Shown here: piece by piece, positions 45,849 to 57,158 of the stretch
How positions within the stretch are numbered: position 1 is the first letter of the stretch
Layout: each line of letters opens with the position of its first letter
Assembly (NCBI GenBank): GCA_027943335.1
Contig: BSBK01005652.1
Coordinates: 1,308,001-1,372,000, forward strand
DNA length: 64,000 nucleotides
Direction: 5' to 3'
DNA from: Chamaecyparis obtusa
Taxonomy: Eukaryota > Streptophyta > Pinopsida > Cupressales > Cupressaceae
The notes under the pieces: generated by a model
Told to the model about the DNA's origin: nothing
Databases searched by the model: none
Seen by the model: only the letters and a program-made list of their open reading frames with translations
Made by a program: the position numbers and the translations under genes

Positions 45849-46803
45849 ATTCAAGGTTGAATTCATGAATGGAAAAGCAAGACTACTGGATGACAAAGGA
45901 AACTTGATAGGATCAGGCAAACAAACCAAAGGTAACCTATTTTATCTTGATCTTGGTGATTACTCATGTTTTATTGCTCAAATTGAAGAAAGTTGGTTAT
46001 GGCACAAAAGGTTATGTCATGTAAATTTTGACAACATGATGAAAATAAGAAAATTCAAGAAAGTAAGAGGTATTCCTACTTTGAAGAAACCTGATAGTGG
46101 TCTATGCAAGAATTGTCAAATTGGTAAAATGGGAAAGTCTAGTTTTAAAAGTAAAAACTATCAGTCTAAAGATATTTTGGAAATTATGCATACTGATTTA
46201 TGTGGACCTATTGGAATTGAGAGCTATACCGGAGAAAAATTCTTTATTCTCTTTGTTGATGATTACTCTAGAATGATGACTGTTATGTATTTAAGAGAAA
46301 AGTCAGAAGCATTTGAGAAGTTCAAATGGTATTTAGCAAGAGTAGAAAAGGAAACAAGAAAAAGAATAAAATGATTTAGATCAGACAGAGGTGGTGAATT
46401 CATCTCCCATGATTTCAATAATTTCTGCATTGAAAGAGGAATCAAACGATAGGTATCAACCCCGAGAACTCCTGAGTAGAATGGAATAGCCGAAAGAAGG
46501 AATAGATCTATCATGGACTGTGCAAGGACTCTAATGATTGAAAAGAACATTGCTATGAAATACTGGAAGGAAGCTATCAGCACTGCAGTTCATACCTTGA
46601 ACCAAGTACAGCTGAGAAAAGACACATTCAAGACTCTATATGAGCTATGGTATGGCTACAAACCAAATGTAAGTTACCTAAAAGTATTTGGTAGTAAATG
46701 TTACATCTTAAAAGAATCTAGAAAAGGAAAATTTGATTTAAAAAGTGATGAAGGAATATTTTTGGGATAATCTTCCAAAAGTAAGGCATATAGATGTCTA
46801 AAT
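45849..46803 (+). pseudogene. Copia D integrase
   Basis: GAG-pre-integrase WLWHKRLCHVNFDNMMKI (about 45995) and CKNCQIGKMGKSSFKSK, then core IMHTDLCGPIGIES (first Asp), FVDDYSRMMTV, and RGGEFISHDF after a TGA at 46372. TAG codons stand where the well-known TPxQNGIAERRN motif has Gln (46450 and 46480). Open again at 46513-46770 (LNQVQLRKDTFKTLYELWYG). All key blocks are present, so the gene is full length but dead. Confidence 0.92.
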
Positions 46804-48777
46804 TTGTCTACTCACAAAATTATAGAAAGTGCACATGTGAGAATTGATGAGTTTGCAGAAAAGACTGAAGAAGAAAGCAAAAAGGAACCAGAGGTTTACA
46901 GAAAATTTGTTTACATTGTACCTGATACATTGCCAGACACATATAAGGAAACTATGTCTACCGAGCCCAGTACAGTAACCGAGTCACAAGAAGAAGTTCA
47001 GACCGAGTCACAAAGTACCGAGTCTCAGTCTGAAGCTATCGAGCAAGTATCTACCAAGCCAGAGCAACCTAAACCTAAAGATGAAGAAGATGACAATGCA
47101 ACTCATTCAGGAAGCAAGGAACCTATATTGGCCAAGTACATCAGAAAGCATCATAAACCAGATCAGATTATTGGAAACAAATCAGATGGTACTATGACAA
47201 GAAGTAAACTAAAAGGTACATGTTTATTTTCTGATTTTGAACCTAAAAATGTCAAAGATGCATTGGAAAATGAAAGTTGGATTGAGGCTATGAATGAAGA
47301 AATAGAGAAAATAGAGAAAAATAAGACATGGACTCTTGTACCTAGGCCTAAAGATAAAAATGTAATTGTGACAAAATGGGTATTCAGAAATAAGTTGAAT
47401 GAAGATGGTCAAGTATCAAGAAACAAAGCAAGATTGGTATGTAAAGGATATTCTCAAGAAGAAGGAATAGATTATGGAGAGACTTTTGCTCCTGTTGCAA
47501 GATTAGAAGGTGTGAGGACTTTACTTGCATATGCAGCACATAAAGGATTTAAGGTATATCAGATGGATATAAAATCTACATTTCTCAATGGTATTCTTGA
47601 GGAAGAAGTCTACATTGAGCAACCTGAAGGTTTTATTGATCCAGACAAAAGGGATATGGTCTACAAATTACATAAAGCATTGTATGGTCTGAAACAAGCT
47701 CCTAGAGCATGGTATGAAAGATTACATAACCATCTAACTCAGATTGATTTCAAAAGAGCTAATGACAACAGTAATTTATACATCAAAGAAGGATCAAATA
47801 ACAAAATTGTTTTGGCAGAAATATTTGTGGATGATACTATGTTTACAGGAAATGATGATCAGTGCAAAGAATTTTCAGAGCATATGAACAAAGAATTTGA
47901 AATGTCTATGTTTGGTCAGATAAAATTTTTTGCTGGACTTCAGATTCAGTAGAACAAAAATGGTATCTACATTACTCAGTCTAAATATATCAGGGAAATA
48001 CTTAAGAAATTTGGTATGGAAGATTCAAAACCAGTTGGTACACCCATGTGTACTAGACTGAAGCTTACCAAAGATGATGATTCAAAAGAAGTATATCAGA
48101 CCTTATATAGATAAATGATTGGAAAATTACAGTATGTAGTACACACAAGGCCTGATATTGCCTTAGCAGTTGGTATAGTGGCAAGATTCTCGACTAAACC
48201 CAGAGAAAATCACATGATGACAATCAAAAGAATCTTGAGGTATTTAAGGAGAATTGAAGATAATGGCTTGTGGTATAAATTTGGAGGCAATCTAGATTTA
48301 AAAGTGTTTACTGATGCTGATTGGGCAGGAAACATTCATGATAGAAAGAGTACAAGTGGTGGAGCATTCTTTCTTGGCAAGAGGTTAGTATCTTGGACTA
48401 GTAAAAAGAAAAACTGCACATCCCAATCCACAGCAGAAGCAGAATATGTTGCTGCAGCAGTAAACTGCTCTAATATTGTATGGTTTAAATAGCTTTTGGA
48501 AGGCATGAAGGTTGAGATCAAAGAACCAGTTGTTATGTTTTGTGATAATACAAGTGCAATAAATATTTCAAAGAATCCAGTAATGCATTCCAAAACCAAG
48601 CACATTACAATAAAATATCACTTTGTCAAAGAATTGGTGCAGGACAAGGAAATCATATTGGAATATATTCATACAAAAGAACAAATTGCAGATATCTTCA
48701 CCAAGCCACTACCTAAGGATGCCTTCTTGTATCTTAGAGGCAAGTTAGGGGTCACTCCCCTATCTGAGGTTCACTAA
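46804..48777 (+). pseudogene. Copia D reverse transcriptase and RNase H
   Basis: A variable Ser/Thr/Glu-rich spacer (46920-47100) precedes [70 protein letters not shown] and catalytic FVDDTMFTG (about 47825). RNase H: FTDADWAGNIHDRKST, STAEAEYVAAAVNCS, FCDNTSAINISKNPVM. The end is FTKPLPKDAFLYLRGKLG, with the natural stop at 48775-48777. Only a few stops interrupt it (47950, 48112, 48490), two of them at expected Gln. Confidence 0.94.
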
Positions 48778-49131
48778 ATAAATTTTTAGTGATGCATCAA
48801 CCAGAACATGTTGAAGATCAATCAGTTGATGCAGCATAGTCAGGGAATCATTGCATATGAATTAGTACATAAGGTACATTGATATTTACCAAAATTGTGT
48901 AAGTTGTCTTTGGCATGTGTTGTCAAAGAGGGAGAGTTTTCTGTTATTTCAAGAAATTTCTAAGAAGAATAATTTGAGAAGTTAAGAGGGAGAGTTCTCA
49001 GTCAGAGAAAATAGTTTGAAGATGATGAGAATGAAAATGAAGCTAAGGATATGTATCTTACTCTAGGTTTCTCTATGAAATTTCATTGTGCTATGACATG
49101 TTGTGTTGCCATCAATGCCAAAGAGGGAGAT
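48778..49131 (+). other. Copia D 3' untranslated region with polypurine tract
   Basis: Non-coding tail ending AAAGAGGGAGAT just before the 3' LTR. Another purine run, AGAGGGAGAG, occurs at about 48928-48937 and a similar one near 48985, as expected for extra priming sites or decayed repeats. Confidence 0.7.
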
Positions 49132-50355
49132 TGTTGGATACAATTGTCTGAAGGACATTGTTGGATTAGCTATGTGTTGTCTTTGATGTCACACAAATGT
49201 CATATCAATTATCATTCTCAGTGTCTATCGAGTTCAGTCGGTCAGCTAAGCAGTTCTCAGTGTCGACCGAGTTCAGTCAGTCAGCTAAGCGGTTCTCAAT
49301 GTCTACTGAGCTTAGTCGGTCAGCTAGGGGGTTTTTAGTGTCTACCGAGATCTCTCGGGTGTCAAAAGGAAACATGATAGGGTAACAATGTTAACTGAGC
49401 CTCATCGCATATTGAAGGAAAAGTAGTGGTTACCGAGCTCTCTCGGTCTCCGAAGGATGTTGCAGAATTCGCTGTGGTTACCAAGTTCACTCAATCACCG
49501 AAGGAAATCTTTTCAGGATTAATGTTTACCGAGCAAGGTCGGCCCTTCAAAGGATTTTGTTGTTACAGTTTGTTTATCCAAGCTCACTATTATAATAATT
49601 ATTAGTGCTGACTTGACAATCTAAATGTTAATTAAAATGGCATATATATATAAGGTCAAGTGGTGAAAAAAATATATACAACATGCAAAAATCATTTTGA
49701 AGAAAGGTATGTGCAAATTTTGAAGGATGGTTAGATATCCTTGAGGAGTAGCAAAGATTTATTTGATCAATAAGGATCTAGTGAAGCAGAATAGAGATCT
49801 ATATTCAACAATTCAGTTGCAGGTCATTTCATTGTTACTCTCTTACAATTATAGCAGTGATATCAAAATCTCTTAACCAAGTTGGTTTAACAACCATTTT
49901 GTAAATCCTCTAACAAGGTGACAGTTCTATTGAATTGTTTAAAGACCTCTTACAAGGCCACTCCTAGCAGGGTGATTAAATCCTCTAACAAGGTCACACC
50001 TAACAGTGTGTTTTGTAACTTTTTACCGGGTTGGCTTCTAACTGGGCATCACTTCAGAAGAGTGAAAAATAGTAACTAGTTACATTGGTGGTTTTTCCCA
50101 TATTGGGTTTCCACGGTAAATTTGGTGTCTCTTTTGTTCATGTTATTTTCTTTATTCGTGTAAGTTAATCAGTGATGAATGCTTAAGAACAGTTTAATTA
50201 TTACACACTTCAAGGATCAAGTTTTAGCATTTCTCTGTATATTTACTGAGTGGCATAGTAAATAATTTGGTAAGATATTTAAGGGATCAGTGGTAATATT
50301 TTGTGGTTAACTGATTCACCCCCCCCTCTTAGTTACTGCATCTATATTTCCAACA
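49132..50355 (+). repeat. Copia D 3' LTR
   Basis: 1224 bp, TGTTGGATACAATTG...TATTTCCAACA. The tandem repeats are at 49217-49350, the TATA box at 49643-49655 and the C-tract is 8 long (50319-50326). Confidence 0.93.
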
Positions 50356-50360
50356 GAAAC

Positions 50361-50821
50361 ACTTCCAAATGAATTGGCTTAAGTGTGCATACAATTATAT
50401 ATATAAATATGTCGGCAACCTAAATACAATGGGCTTATGGCCTTTACAATATTATATTACAATCACAAACCAAAATGCTAACTGTCGGCTCCAAGCTTTG
50501 TTCTCTGTTGGCACACACTGGCTGTGCAACTTCAACTAACTGTAACTTTCACATCTTTGCACATCTGCTTATGCACTCATAGACTAAGCAAAAACATAGT
50601 CTAACCAACTTAACTTCCAGGGCACATACCATAAATCTTCCTTACACAGGTGTGCTGATGCTATGAGCTATCAAAACTCTGTATACTGTCTAGTCTTTAA
50701 CACTTAACTGAATTTGTATCTTTACACCAAGTGCGCTAACTCCAAACTTCTATATGACTTTGTTTCCATAATGAAAACACTATATCTAGTCATATACTTT
50801 AGTATAGTCAACTTTCCAACA
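50361..50821 (-). repeat. Element E 5' LTR, outer part
   Basis: 461 bp continuing the LTR from 42644-43297; matches about 27500-27961. It ends at the terminal CCAACA on the plus strand, then the TTTAG duplication. Confidence 0.9.
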
Positions 50822-50826
50822 TTTAG

Positions 50827-52311
50827 ACATGTCATATCCTATCAGAGTCCTTCCAAGCTTCATTTGAGTCAGTTAGTTTGTCTCATCTCCAGAAAGGATT
50901 TTTTATCTACAACAATGCAATCAAACATTAAAACAACAAAATGAAAACAATATATGTTTCTTCATGCTTTTATATCCTTGTATGCTTACTATTTCACATT
51001 GAGAATTTTCCATATTGTGTCCCTTTGAGCTCTTCGATGATGTCCTTTATAGGATTTAGAGAGTGATGACTGAGGGCATAATCTTTTCTTTGTTTTCTGC
51101 TTGTATGTGAAAATCTAACAACTTTGGAAATTCTTGATTGAAATGGTGTCTATCTGTAAGAGCCTCTATCTCAAATTGGATGGCCATGAGTACCTCGACC
51201 ATTGATACCCAGAAAATTCAATGAATTTTGATGTAACTATTTTCTTTTTGAGTGAGTGAGTTCTCCTTTTGTGAAATGTGATATTACCTAAGGATGTGAA
51301 CGATAAAGGGTTACTACGGGTAATTCACATTGGATTTAGAATGATCTCTTGATTGCTTGTTGTGTTTGTCATGCAAGGCATATTCTAGTCATCATGACAT
51401 TTATGTTTTGATGCTTATACAAATTGCTATATCAAAATGGACATGATATTCAGGTCATCCTGGCATTTATGCCTTGGTGCTTATATCTAATCTGACATTC
51501 TGAAAACAAAATCAATATTCATATGTCCATGGTTGTATAACTAGTAGGCATTGTATTGATTCTTGCGCATACAAATCAATATTCATATGTTTATAGTTTA
51601 ACAACTAGTGGATGTTGTATTTATTTATCCAGTTACCTAAAAAGTTCAATGAAGATAACAAATCGACACATGATCAGTGACTAGGTCCTAGGTCTTAGTG
51701 TTGCATTTCATTTTGCATGTCATTTTGCACTTTGCATGATTGCATGATCTCACAAATTGCTTGAACATTTAAAAAATTCTTCTAAAATACACTTAAACTG
51801 GAAATGAAGAGTTGAATCTCACACGAAGGTTTCCTCATGGAAGTGCAAGCAGTCACCATCCTGGGTTAAACATCCTTTCTGACATAAGACTAAGTACTTG
51901 TCTTCATCAATACCTGCAAAACATATCATGTGTATCATTGCATTTACATTACATATTCATGACCATTCATTCCATCTATTGCATTACATACATTTCCATA
52001 CACTTTCCATAATCAATCACATTTGCATAACATTCATACATTTGAAAGAAACCATTGCATTGCATAAATCCATACATACATTCTACTCTACTCATAGCAT
52101 TTACATCACATGATATCATCATAAATTAAAACATGACAAGTACACATGAAGTCACAACCAAAATCTTGATCTCATATCATATAACTTGAACTCCTCCAAG
52201 GGTGCACTACTGGCACAAAGTACAAATGAATGAGATCATGTGAGCTATCAGATGTCAAAACAATATACATGAAACAAAAAGAGAAAAAATATCAGAATAT
52301 CTCTAGACAGA
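50827..52311 (+). other. Tat-1 spacer between post-pol repeats and the antisense gene
   Basis: No supported gene. About 51900-52130 is low-complexity, rich in CATT/ACAT words. Short ORFs (50714-50944, 51812-52113) have no recognisable content. Confidence 0.65.
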
Positions 52312-54226
52312 TCAATTGTCTTCCTGATCCTCTGCATCTAGTGGAGGTGGTGGTGGTGCATCAAGTACTGCCTCAGCTCTAGGTGCTCTAGCTCCCTCTA
52401 AGGATATCATATACTGAGAGTATGTAGGTACTCTCTGAGTAGTAGCAACAACAACATAGTAAGCAAAAACATAATAAGCAGCTCTCAAGGTCTGATGTGT
52501 AACCTCTCCCTGTAATCACTTGTTCTCCTCTCAAAGCTTAGATCTCTATCTATCAGCCTTAGTGAATTGCTCCTCCCACAAAGCACTCTATACCTTCAGG
52601 TCCCTAACCTTTAATCTGAGCCATCTAATAATATCCTATGGAGTCAATGGTACACTAGGATCTACATCTCCTGCTAGCATATCTTTATCTATCACTGGTT
52701 GTTCAGTGCTCTCTTCTCTCTACGCCTTACGACGTCTAACCTCAGCACCAAGATCAAAACTAGTATCATCCTATAAAGGATCAGGACCAGCACCTACATC
52801 CTACTATGCACCTAGTACCTCATCTATTGTGCCCACACTGCCTAAAGTACCACTCTCTCCTCTAGTTTATCTCCTATGTAAAACCATAGGTCTGGCTACT
52901 AAAGAACTAGAGGGATGAGGTGGTTCCATCTGTCTAGATGGTCTTTGTGGAGGTGTGAATATCACTCTCGGCCTTGGAGGTGTAGGCTAGGGCATCCGTA
53001 CCTATGTGCATCTTTGTCCTCAACCACTCAAAACCTGTGCACCTGTGACATCCATGGCCTCCTCCATGGAAGGTATCAACTTTGTAGGATCAGAAAACCT
53101 ATGTACGGGATGCTCTACAAGCCATCCAATGAATCCATCTATGACCCCAGCATCTAGAATATCTTCTCTATAATCCTAGTCCCTACCAACAATACCATTG
53201 TACTCTTATGTACAAAGAGCATATGACAATCTAAGGCCCCATCCTAATCCGAGCTCTCTATGAATCCATGCATAATCTGCAAGCTCCTCTAGTGCATCCT
53301 GAATGATGCCATACTACCTCCATACTCTAGTGATCAAGAAGCACTCAATAATGATAGTGGATCATCCAATCAATACATGGCTCTGACAAAAATAACTAAA
53401 CTACTCCCTCGCAGTGGGCCAGGCCTCTATCAGCAAGTACGGTCTCCATACTATAAAATTCATATCATCAAGGCACTATCTAAAGTACTCTATATGACCC
53501 ATGTGCACCTGTGTAATAAAACTAGAGTATATATAGGGCTGGCTCCTGTGGCTGGAACTATGTCTGACACACTGGTCTACAAACTGGGATGTGCTCCCAA
53601 GCCCATATCTGAAGAACTAATGCACCAGAAGAAAAAGACTTTCCCTCCTGATACACGATCTTGTCCATCTCAAAGAACATATGTGCAAGCATGCACTGAC
53701 CCCAAGCTAACTCAAAAGGAGTCACCATCAATGATGCTACCATTGGGGCCCAACCCATCAATACACCATTCTGCTGACTATCGGACATGATGATACCTCC
53801 TATCATGCCTGCTATGATACACTCTAATCTATGGGTTTTCCCATAGCGCTGCACTAATAACTCCCAAGAAATGGAACCAGTAAGTTGTGTGTCATCCCCG
53901 AACAACCATCTGAAAGCATGTAATCCAGACTGTCCCAAACTCACATAAGCTAGCTGAGGACCATGAAATGGTATATGTAATATCCTATATACATCCTCAA
54001 GTGTGACAGTAATCTCTCTAATGGGTAGATGGAAAGTCTAGGTCTATGAATGAAACCACTCTATCAATGCAGTCAACAGTCCATGGTTAACCCTAATCTC
54101 AGGCAACCGAATCAGATACCCAAATCCATAGGAAGCAAGATGTACCCTCATAGGGTCAGGCAGAAAAACATAGAGTCTCTAAGTCATAGGATGTGAAATG
54201 CGCACATGAACATCGGGGTATATCAC
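52312..54226 (-). pseudogene. Tat-1 antisense ORF, exon 2: plant mobile domain (PMD) protein
   Basis: Read on the minus strand from 54226. The PMD (aminotransferase-like) signatures are clear: RVNHGLLTALIEWFH, TFHLPIREITVTLEDVY, ILHIPFHGP, FRWLFGDDT, then about 53690-53570 WGQCMLAHMFFEMDK and LVLQIWAWEHIPVCRP. PMD proteins are linked to gene silencing in plants and also occur in transposons; the role in Tat elements is not known to me. Expected Gln codons are TAG at about 54180, 54044 and 54038. The frame holds to about 53558, after which it is shifted and degenerate. The end with PPPPPLDAEDQEDN and TGA at 52312-52314 is in another frame, so at least one frameshift lies between. Confidence 0.85.
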
Positions 54227-54737
54227 CTACATGGAATAGAAATGGGGAATCCTATCAGTAATATGGTTGAAAAATAGGTTAACAATACAAAAAATCAAAA
54301 GTTCCCTATCTCATAAGGTACATTAAAAGCTCAATAATCAGCCTAAGGAATCAGAAAATCAAAAAATTTGACCTAAAGATGAGTTTTTAGCTCACTATTT
54401 TACATACAACAACACAGTCTAGCACCAAAATGTGTACAAGTTTCAGCAGGGTCCCATACAACAAACCATAAATATATGACTTTCTAGGGATCATCGTACG
54501 ACATATGAGGGACCCGATGAAATGTCGTACGACTCTTGGGTCCCTCTCAAACAAGTTTTTGGGGGTTCTAACATGACACTCTACAAGACAATGAAAAGTC
54601 ATATGAGTCATGGAGGACAGTCGTACGATTTTCCATGCATACGAGAATTGAAAAATTAAAATGTATGAAAAACAACCTAAAAATGCTACAAACATGAAAA
54701 AAATGGAATTTACAGAGAGGCGCAGAGGTCCACTTAC
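54227..54737 (-). other. Intron of the antisense PMD gene
   Basis: On the minus strand the 5' site reads CATCCG/GTAAGT (exon ends at 54738) and the 3' site TTTCTATTCCATGTAG/GTG (exon starts at 54226). The 511-bp stretch is non-coding, and removal joins two coding parts in phase 0. It contains three perfect CGTACG palindromes (54495, 54526, 54622). Confidence 0.7.
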
Positions 54738-54821
54738 CGGATGTCCATACTGCAGAGGCTACTGATGTCTCCAACTACGCTCAAATCGATGGGAAGAGAT
54801 AGGTACCCTCGGCTCAGCCAT
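54738..54821 (-). pseudogene. Tat-1 antisense PMD gene, exon 1
   Basis: The ATG at 54819-54821 (minus) opens 28 codons: MAEPRVPISSHRFERSW, then RH, a Gln, a TAG and PLQYGHP, ending exactly at the GTAAGT donor. A short first exon is proposed because the phase matches and the intron borders are canonical. The TAG is again where Gln would fit. Confidence 0.6.
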
Positions 54822-55887
54822 TTTCTCGCTCAGAGGGCTCCACATAGTTTCAAAAGTCAAATGTGAATACTGAATTGAAAATGACCCTTTTGGTCCTTAT
54901 ATAGCTTTTGACCTAATTTTCAAAAGTGCTTCATTTTTCATGAAAATTGCACCCCTGGCTAATTTCAACATTCTAAACCCATTTTCGGAATCAAAATCAA
55001 AATCTGAGATCATTTACTATGTCAAAATTATGATTTACAATTTTTGGACCCAGGATGGTTGACTGCTTGCATAATCCACCTTCAATCATCATAGAAATCT
55101 AGAATTCAACTTAGCTGATTATCTAACATCAAACAATTCAAATTTCAACTTGGTCACCCATGGTCAACTCATGGTCAAACCTAGTCAAACTTGGTCTCCA
55201 GGACCTCTAAACAAAGCAGAACGCGTTCTCAAACCTGCACAACCACTTCTCAAATCAATTAACATGCTTGTAAACCATTCAACATTGACTTTTCTTATCA
55301 AATTTTGATTTTCATCCCGAAGGGTGCATGGTATTGCACATCATTCAAAGTATGTAACTCAATTCTATCAATCAAATCTTTCTTTTAGTGATCAAGACAA
55401 CAACCACATCTAGTTGTTGATTCATCTAAAGTCCTCGTCACTTGGGGAAAATCTATTGATTCTTGGGGCATATCAAATTCACAAAGATCCATATCAATCT
55501 AGTATCCTAATCTCTCTTGTGAACTGTATCAACTTTTCATAACTATCGGTTCATTAGTGTCATTTCCTTGGTTCTTCATAACTGATGGGTTCAGGATGTG
55601 ATACCATTATGATTCTTCTTAAGGAGAATTAGGTTTGGAATTGGTCACTAACTTCTTCACAATCATAAGGTTTAGAATTAGGCATTTTGACACTTTTTCG
55701 TAAGCACCGGTTCATTGTTGCTATAGTTAACATTATCTTTGGTCATTCATGACCTAAATCTTAAATCTTGAATCTTTAAATCTTTCAATCAGTTTCTGTC
55801 TCAGAATCGGTTCATCTTTCAAATCAATTTCATACATATATCAAACACAGACTATTCTTTGAACCACTTCGCCTTGCACAGTGATTC
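54822..55887 (+). other. Tat-1 region between antisense gene start and polypurine tract
   Basis: About 1.07 kb without a supported gene. In antisense direction it would be the promoter region of the PMD gene. It carries three CGGTTCAT boxes (55547, 55708, 55808) and TGGTCAA/GGTCAAC words near 55150-55190. Confidence 0.55.
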
Positions 55888-55901
55888 AAAGAGGGGCAAA
55901 A
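55888..55901 (+). promoter_or_regulatory. Tat-1 polypurine tract
   Basis: AAAGAGGGGCAAAA ends exactly at the base before the 3' LTR start TGTAATACCCC. It is purine-only except one C. This supports 55902-57158 as a true 3' LTR rather than a separate solo LTR. Confidence 0.85.
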
Positions 55902-57158
55902 TGTAATACCCCAAAAATGGGCTATAGGTTCATTGACCTCCTACATCTTCAATTCGAATGAAATTGACATCAAAGTCCTAACCTAAGGCACATCTGCACA
56001 TTATTGAATCCTAATTGATTTTATCCTAAATTCTGCATTGGGGAATATTCCTAGCAATATTCCTATTTATACTAATTATCTTCAATTTAATAATTATTTG
56101 GCAATAAATCCTATTTATCCTAAATTTTGATTAATTGAATATTTTGAATATTTAATTAATTAGATTTAATACTGTCACTTAATTATTTAATTGGATTTAA
56201 TTAAATTATTCCTAAATTGTATTACTTAATTTTGACAATAAATCTAAAATCTCATGACTAATTGATTAAATTCTTATTTAATTAATTAATGTCAATTGTC
56301 AATCTTTAATAATATAGTTTTTGAATAAAGTTTGATTTAATGATTGATTAACCCATAAATCAATTGTTTTAATTCAAAAATCAATTAAGTTGAGAATAAA
56401 TCACTTTATTTATAATTAAATCATGCACAATCAGAAAAGCAGGCAACTAGAAATTAACAATCAATTCTAAAATTGAAACTCAACATCTAATGATGAGTTG
56501 AAATTTGATCTAAACTCTATTTTGAGTTAAACACTGCTTTTGCATGATTTTTGTGAGTTAATTATCTCTAATTTCCTGATAACTCAAAAATCAACCTGAT
56601 TTTATCAAGATTGATTTATGGCTTTTCTCTTGCATCCTCAAAGCCCTAGATTTTTATAAAATCAAGGCTCAACTCTTCATAATTATTAACACTCAAATTT
56701 GTGCAATTACTCTGGTGAATTGATGATTGAAGGATTAAGCACTTGCGAAAGGCAATTTGTGAGATCTTTCATAGTTGATCATAGCTTTTGCATAGTTTCA
56801 TATCATAGTTTTCATATTCATTCATAGCATTCTTAGATTAAATCTGCATTCAATCTCAATTTCATTCATTTAGCTCAGATTCATACAGTTTCTCATATTA
56901 TTGTATAGAAAATACAAAAATATAGAATAGTCTGCATTCATATAATCTTTCATATCTTACATTCAAATCCTTCATCTAGGTGTTGCATTGTCACTAATCT
57001 TGATTCCAATCTGAGAACATCATACTTGCACCTACTAGAAGGCGGTAAATCGCCTGGTTAGCTTAGTTTCAATTATTTGCAAGATTTTGATTTTAGCTAA
57101 CCTCTAATGTTTTACTGAAGTGTTGTGTCTATAGCTAGGTACAAAATTCACACACGTA
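55902..57158 (+). repeat. Tat-1 3' LTR
   Basis: 1257 bp, same length as the 5' copy. The end reads ATTCACACACGTA where the 5' copy has ATTCACACACACA. It is followed by AAGAA, the partner of AAGAC at 5429-5433. A TATA box lies at 56655-56661. Confidence 0.92.

Larger units (their letters stand above)
43298..50355 (+). mobile_element. Copia D, near full-length Ty1/Copia element
   Basis: LTRs 43298-44513 and 49132-50355, with GAAAC duplications at 43293-43297 and 50356-50360. It has a perfect tRNA-Met primer site, gag-PR-IN-RT-RH and a purine tract. It is inserted in the 5' LTR of element E. LTR divergence is roughly 6-7% by eye. It is related to, but a different family from, Copia B. Confidence 0.95.
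26845..50821 (-). mobile_element. Element E: large LTR element without pol, Copia-related
   Basis: LTRs at 26845-27961 (1117 bp) and 42644-43297 plus 50361-50821 (1115 bp). Identical TTTAG duplications flank it (26840-26844 and 50822-50826). It has a tRNA-Met primer site and a purine tract in minus orientation. After removing Copia C and Copia D the internal part is about 5 kb and encodes a coiled-coil/zinc-knuckle gag-like ORF and a long unknown ORF, but no protease, RT, RNase H or integrase. Its LTR right half is homologous to that of Copia A/B, so it is probably a non-autonomous relative moved by their enzymes. Confidence 0.9.
5434..57158 (+). mobile_element. Tat-1: Ty3/Gypsy Tat-lineage retrotransposon with nested insertions
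   Basis: Two LTRs of exactly 1257 bp (5434-6690 and 55902-57158) bound this element. A Tat-type primer site follows the first and a purine tract precedes the second. Flanking target sites are AAGAC (5429-5433) and AAGAA (57159-57163), a 4/5 match. Its own DNA is 5434-7324, 9554-18734, 26452-26844 and 50827-57158, about 17.8 kb. The order gag-PR-RT-RH-second RH-IN plus an antisense ORF before the 3' LTR is the Tat/Ogre layout. Inserts are a solo LTR, Copia B and element E, which carries Copia C, Copia D and F1. Confidence 0.93.

Noticed and set aside
52520..53790. Three plus-strand ORFs of 80-137 codons
   Set aside because: They overlap the minus-strand PMD gene and show no family signature; their length comes from the coding bias of the opposite strand.
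55902..57158. Independent solo LTR instead of Tat-1 3' LTR
   Set aside because: It has a polypurine tract directly upstream, the same length as the 5' LTR, and on its right the continuation of the same Copia A gag interrupted at 5433.
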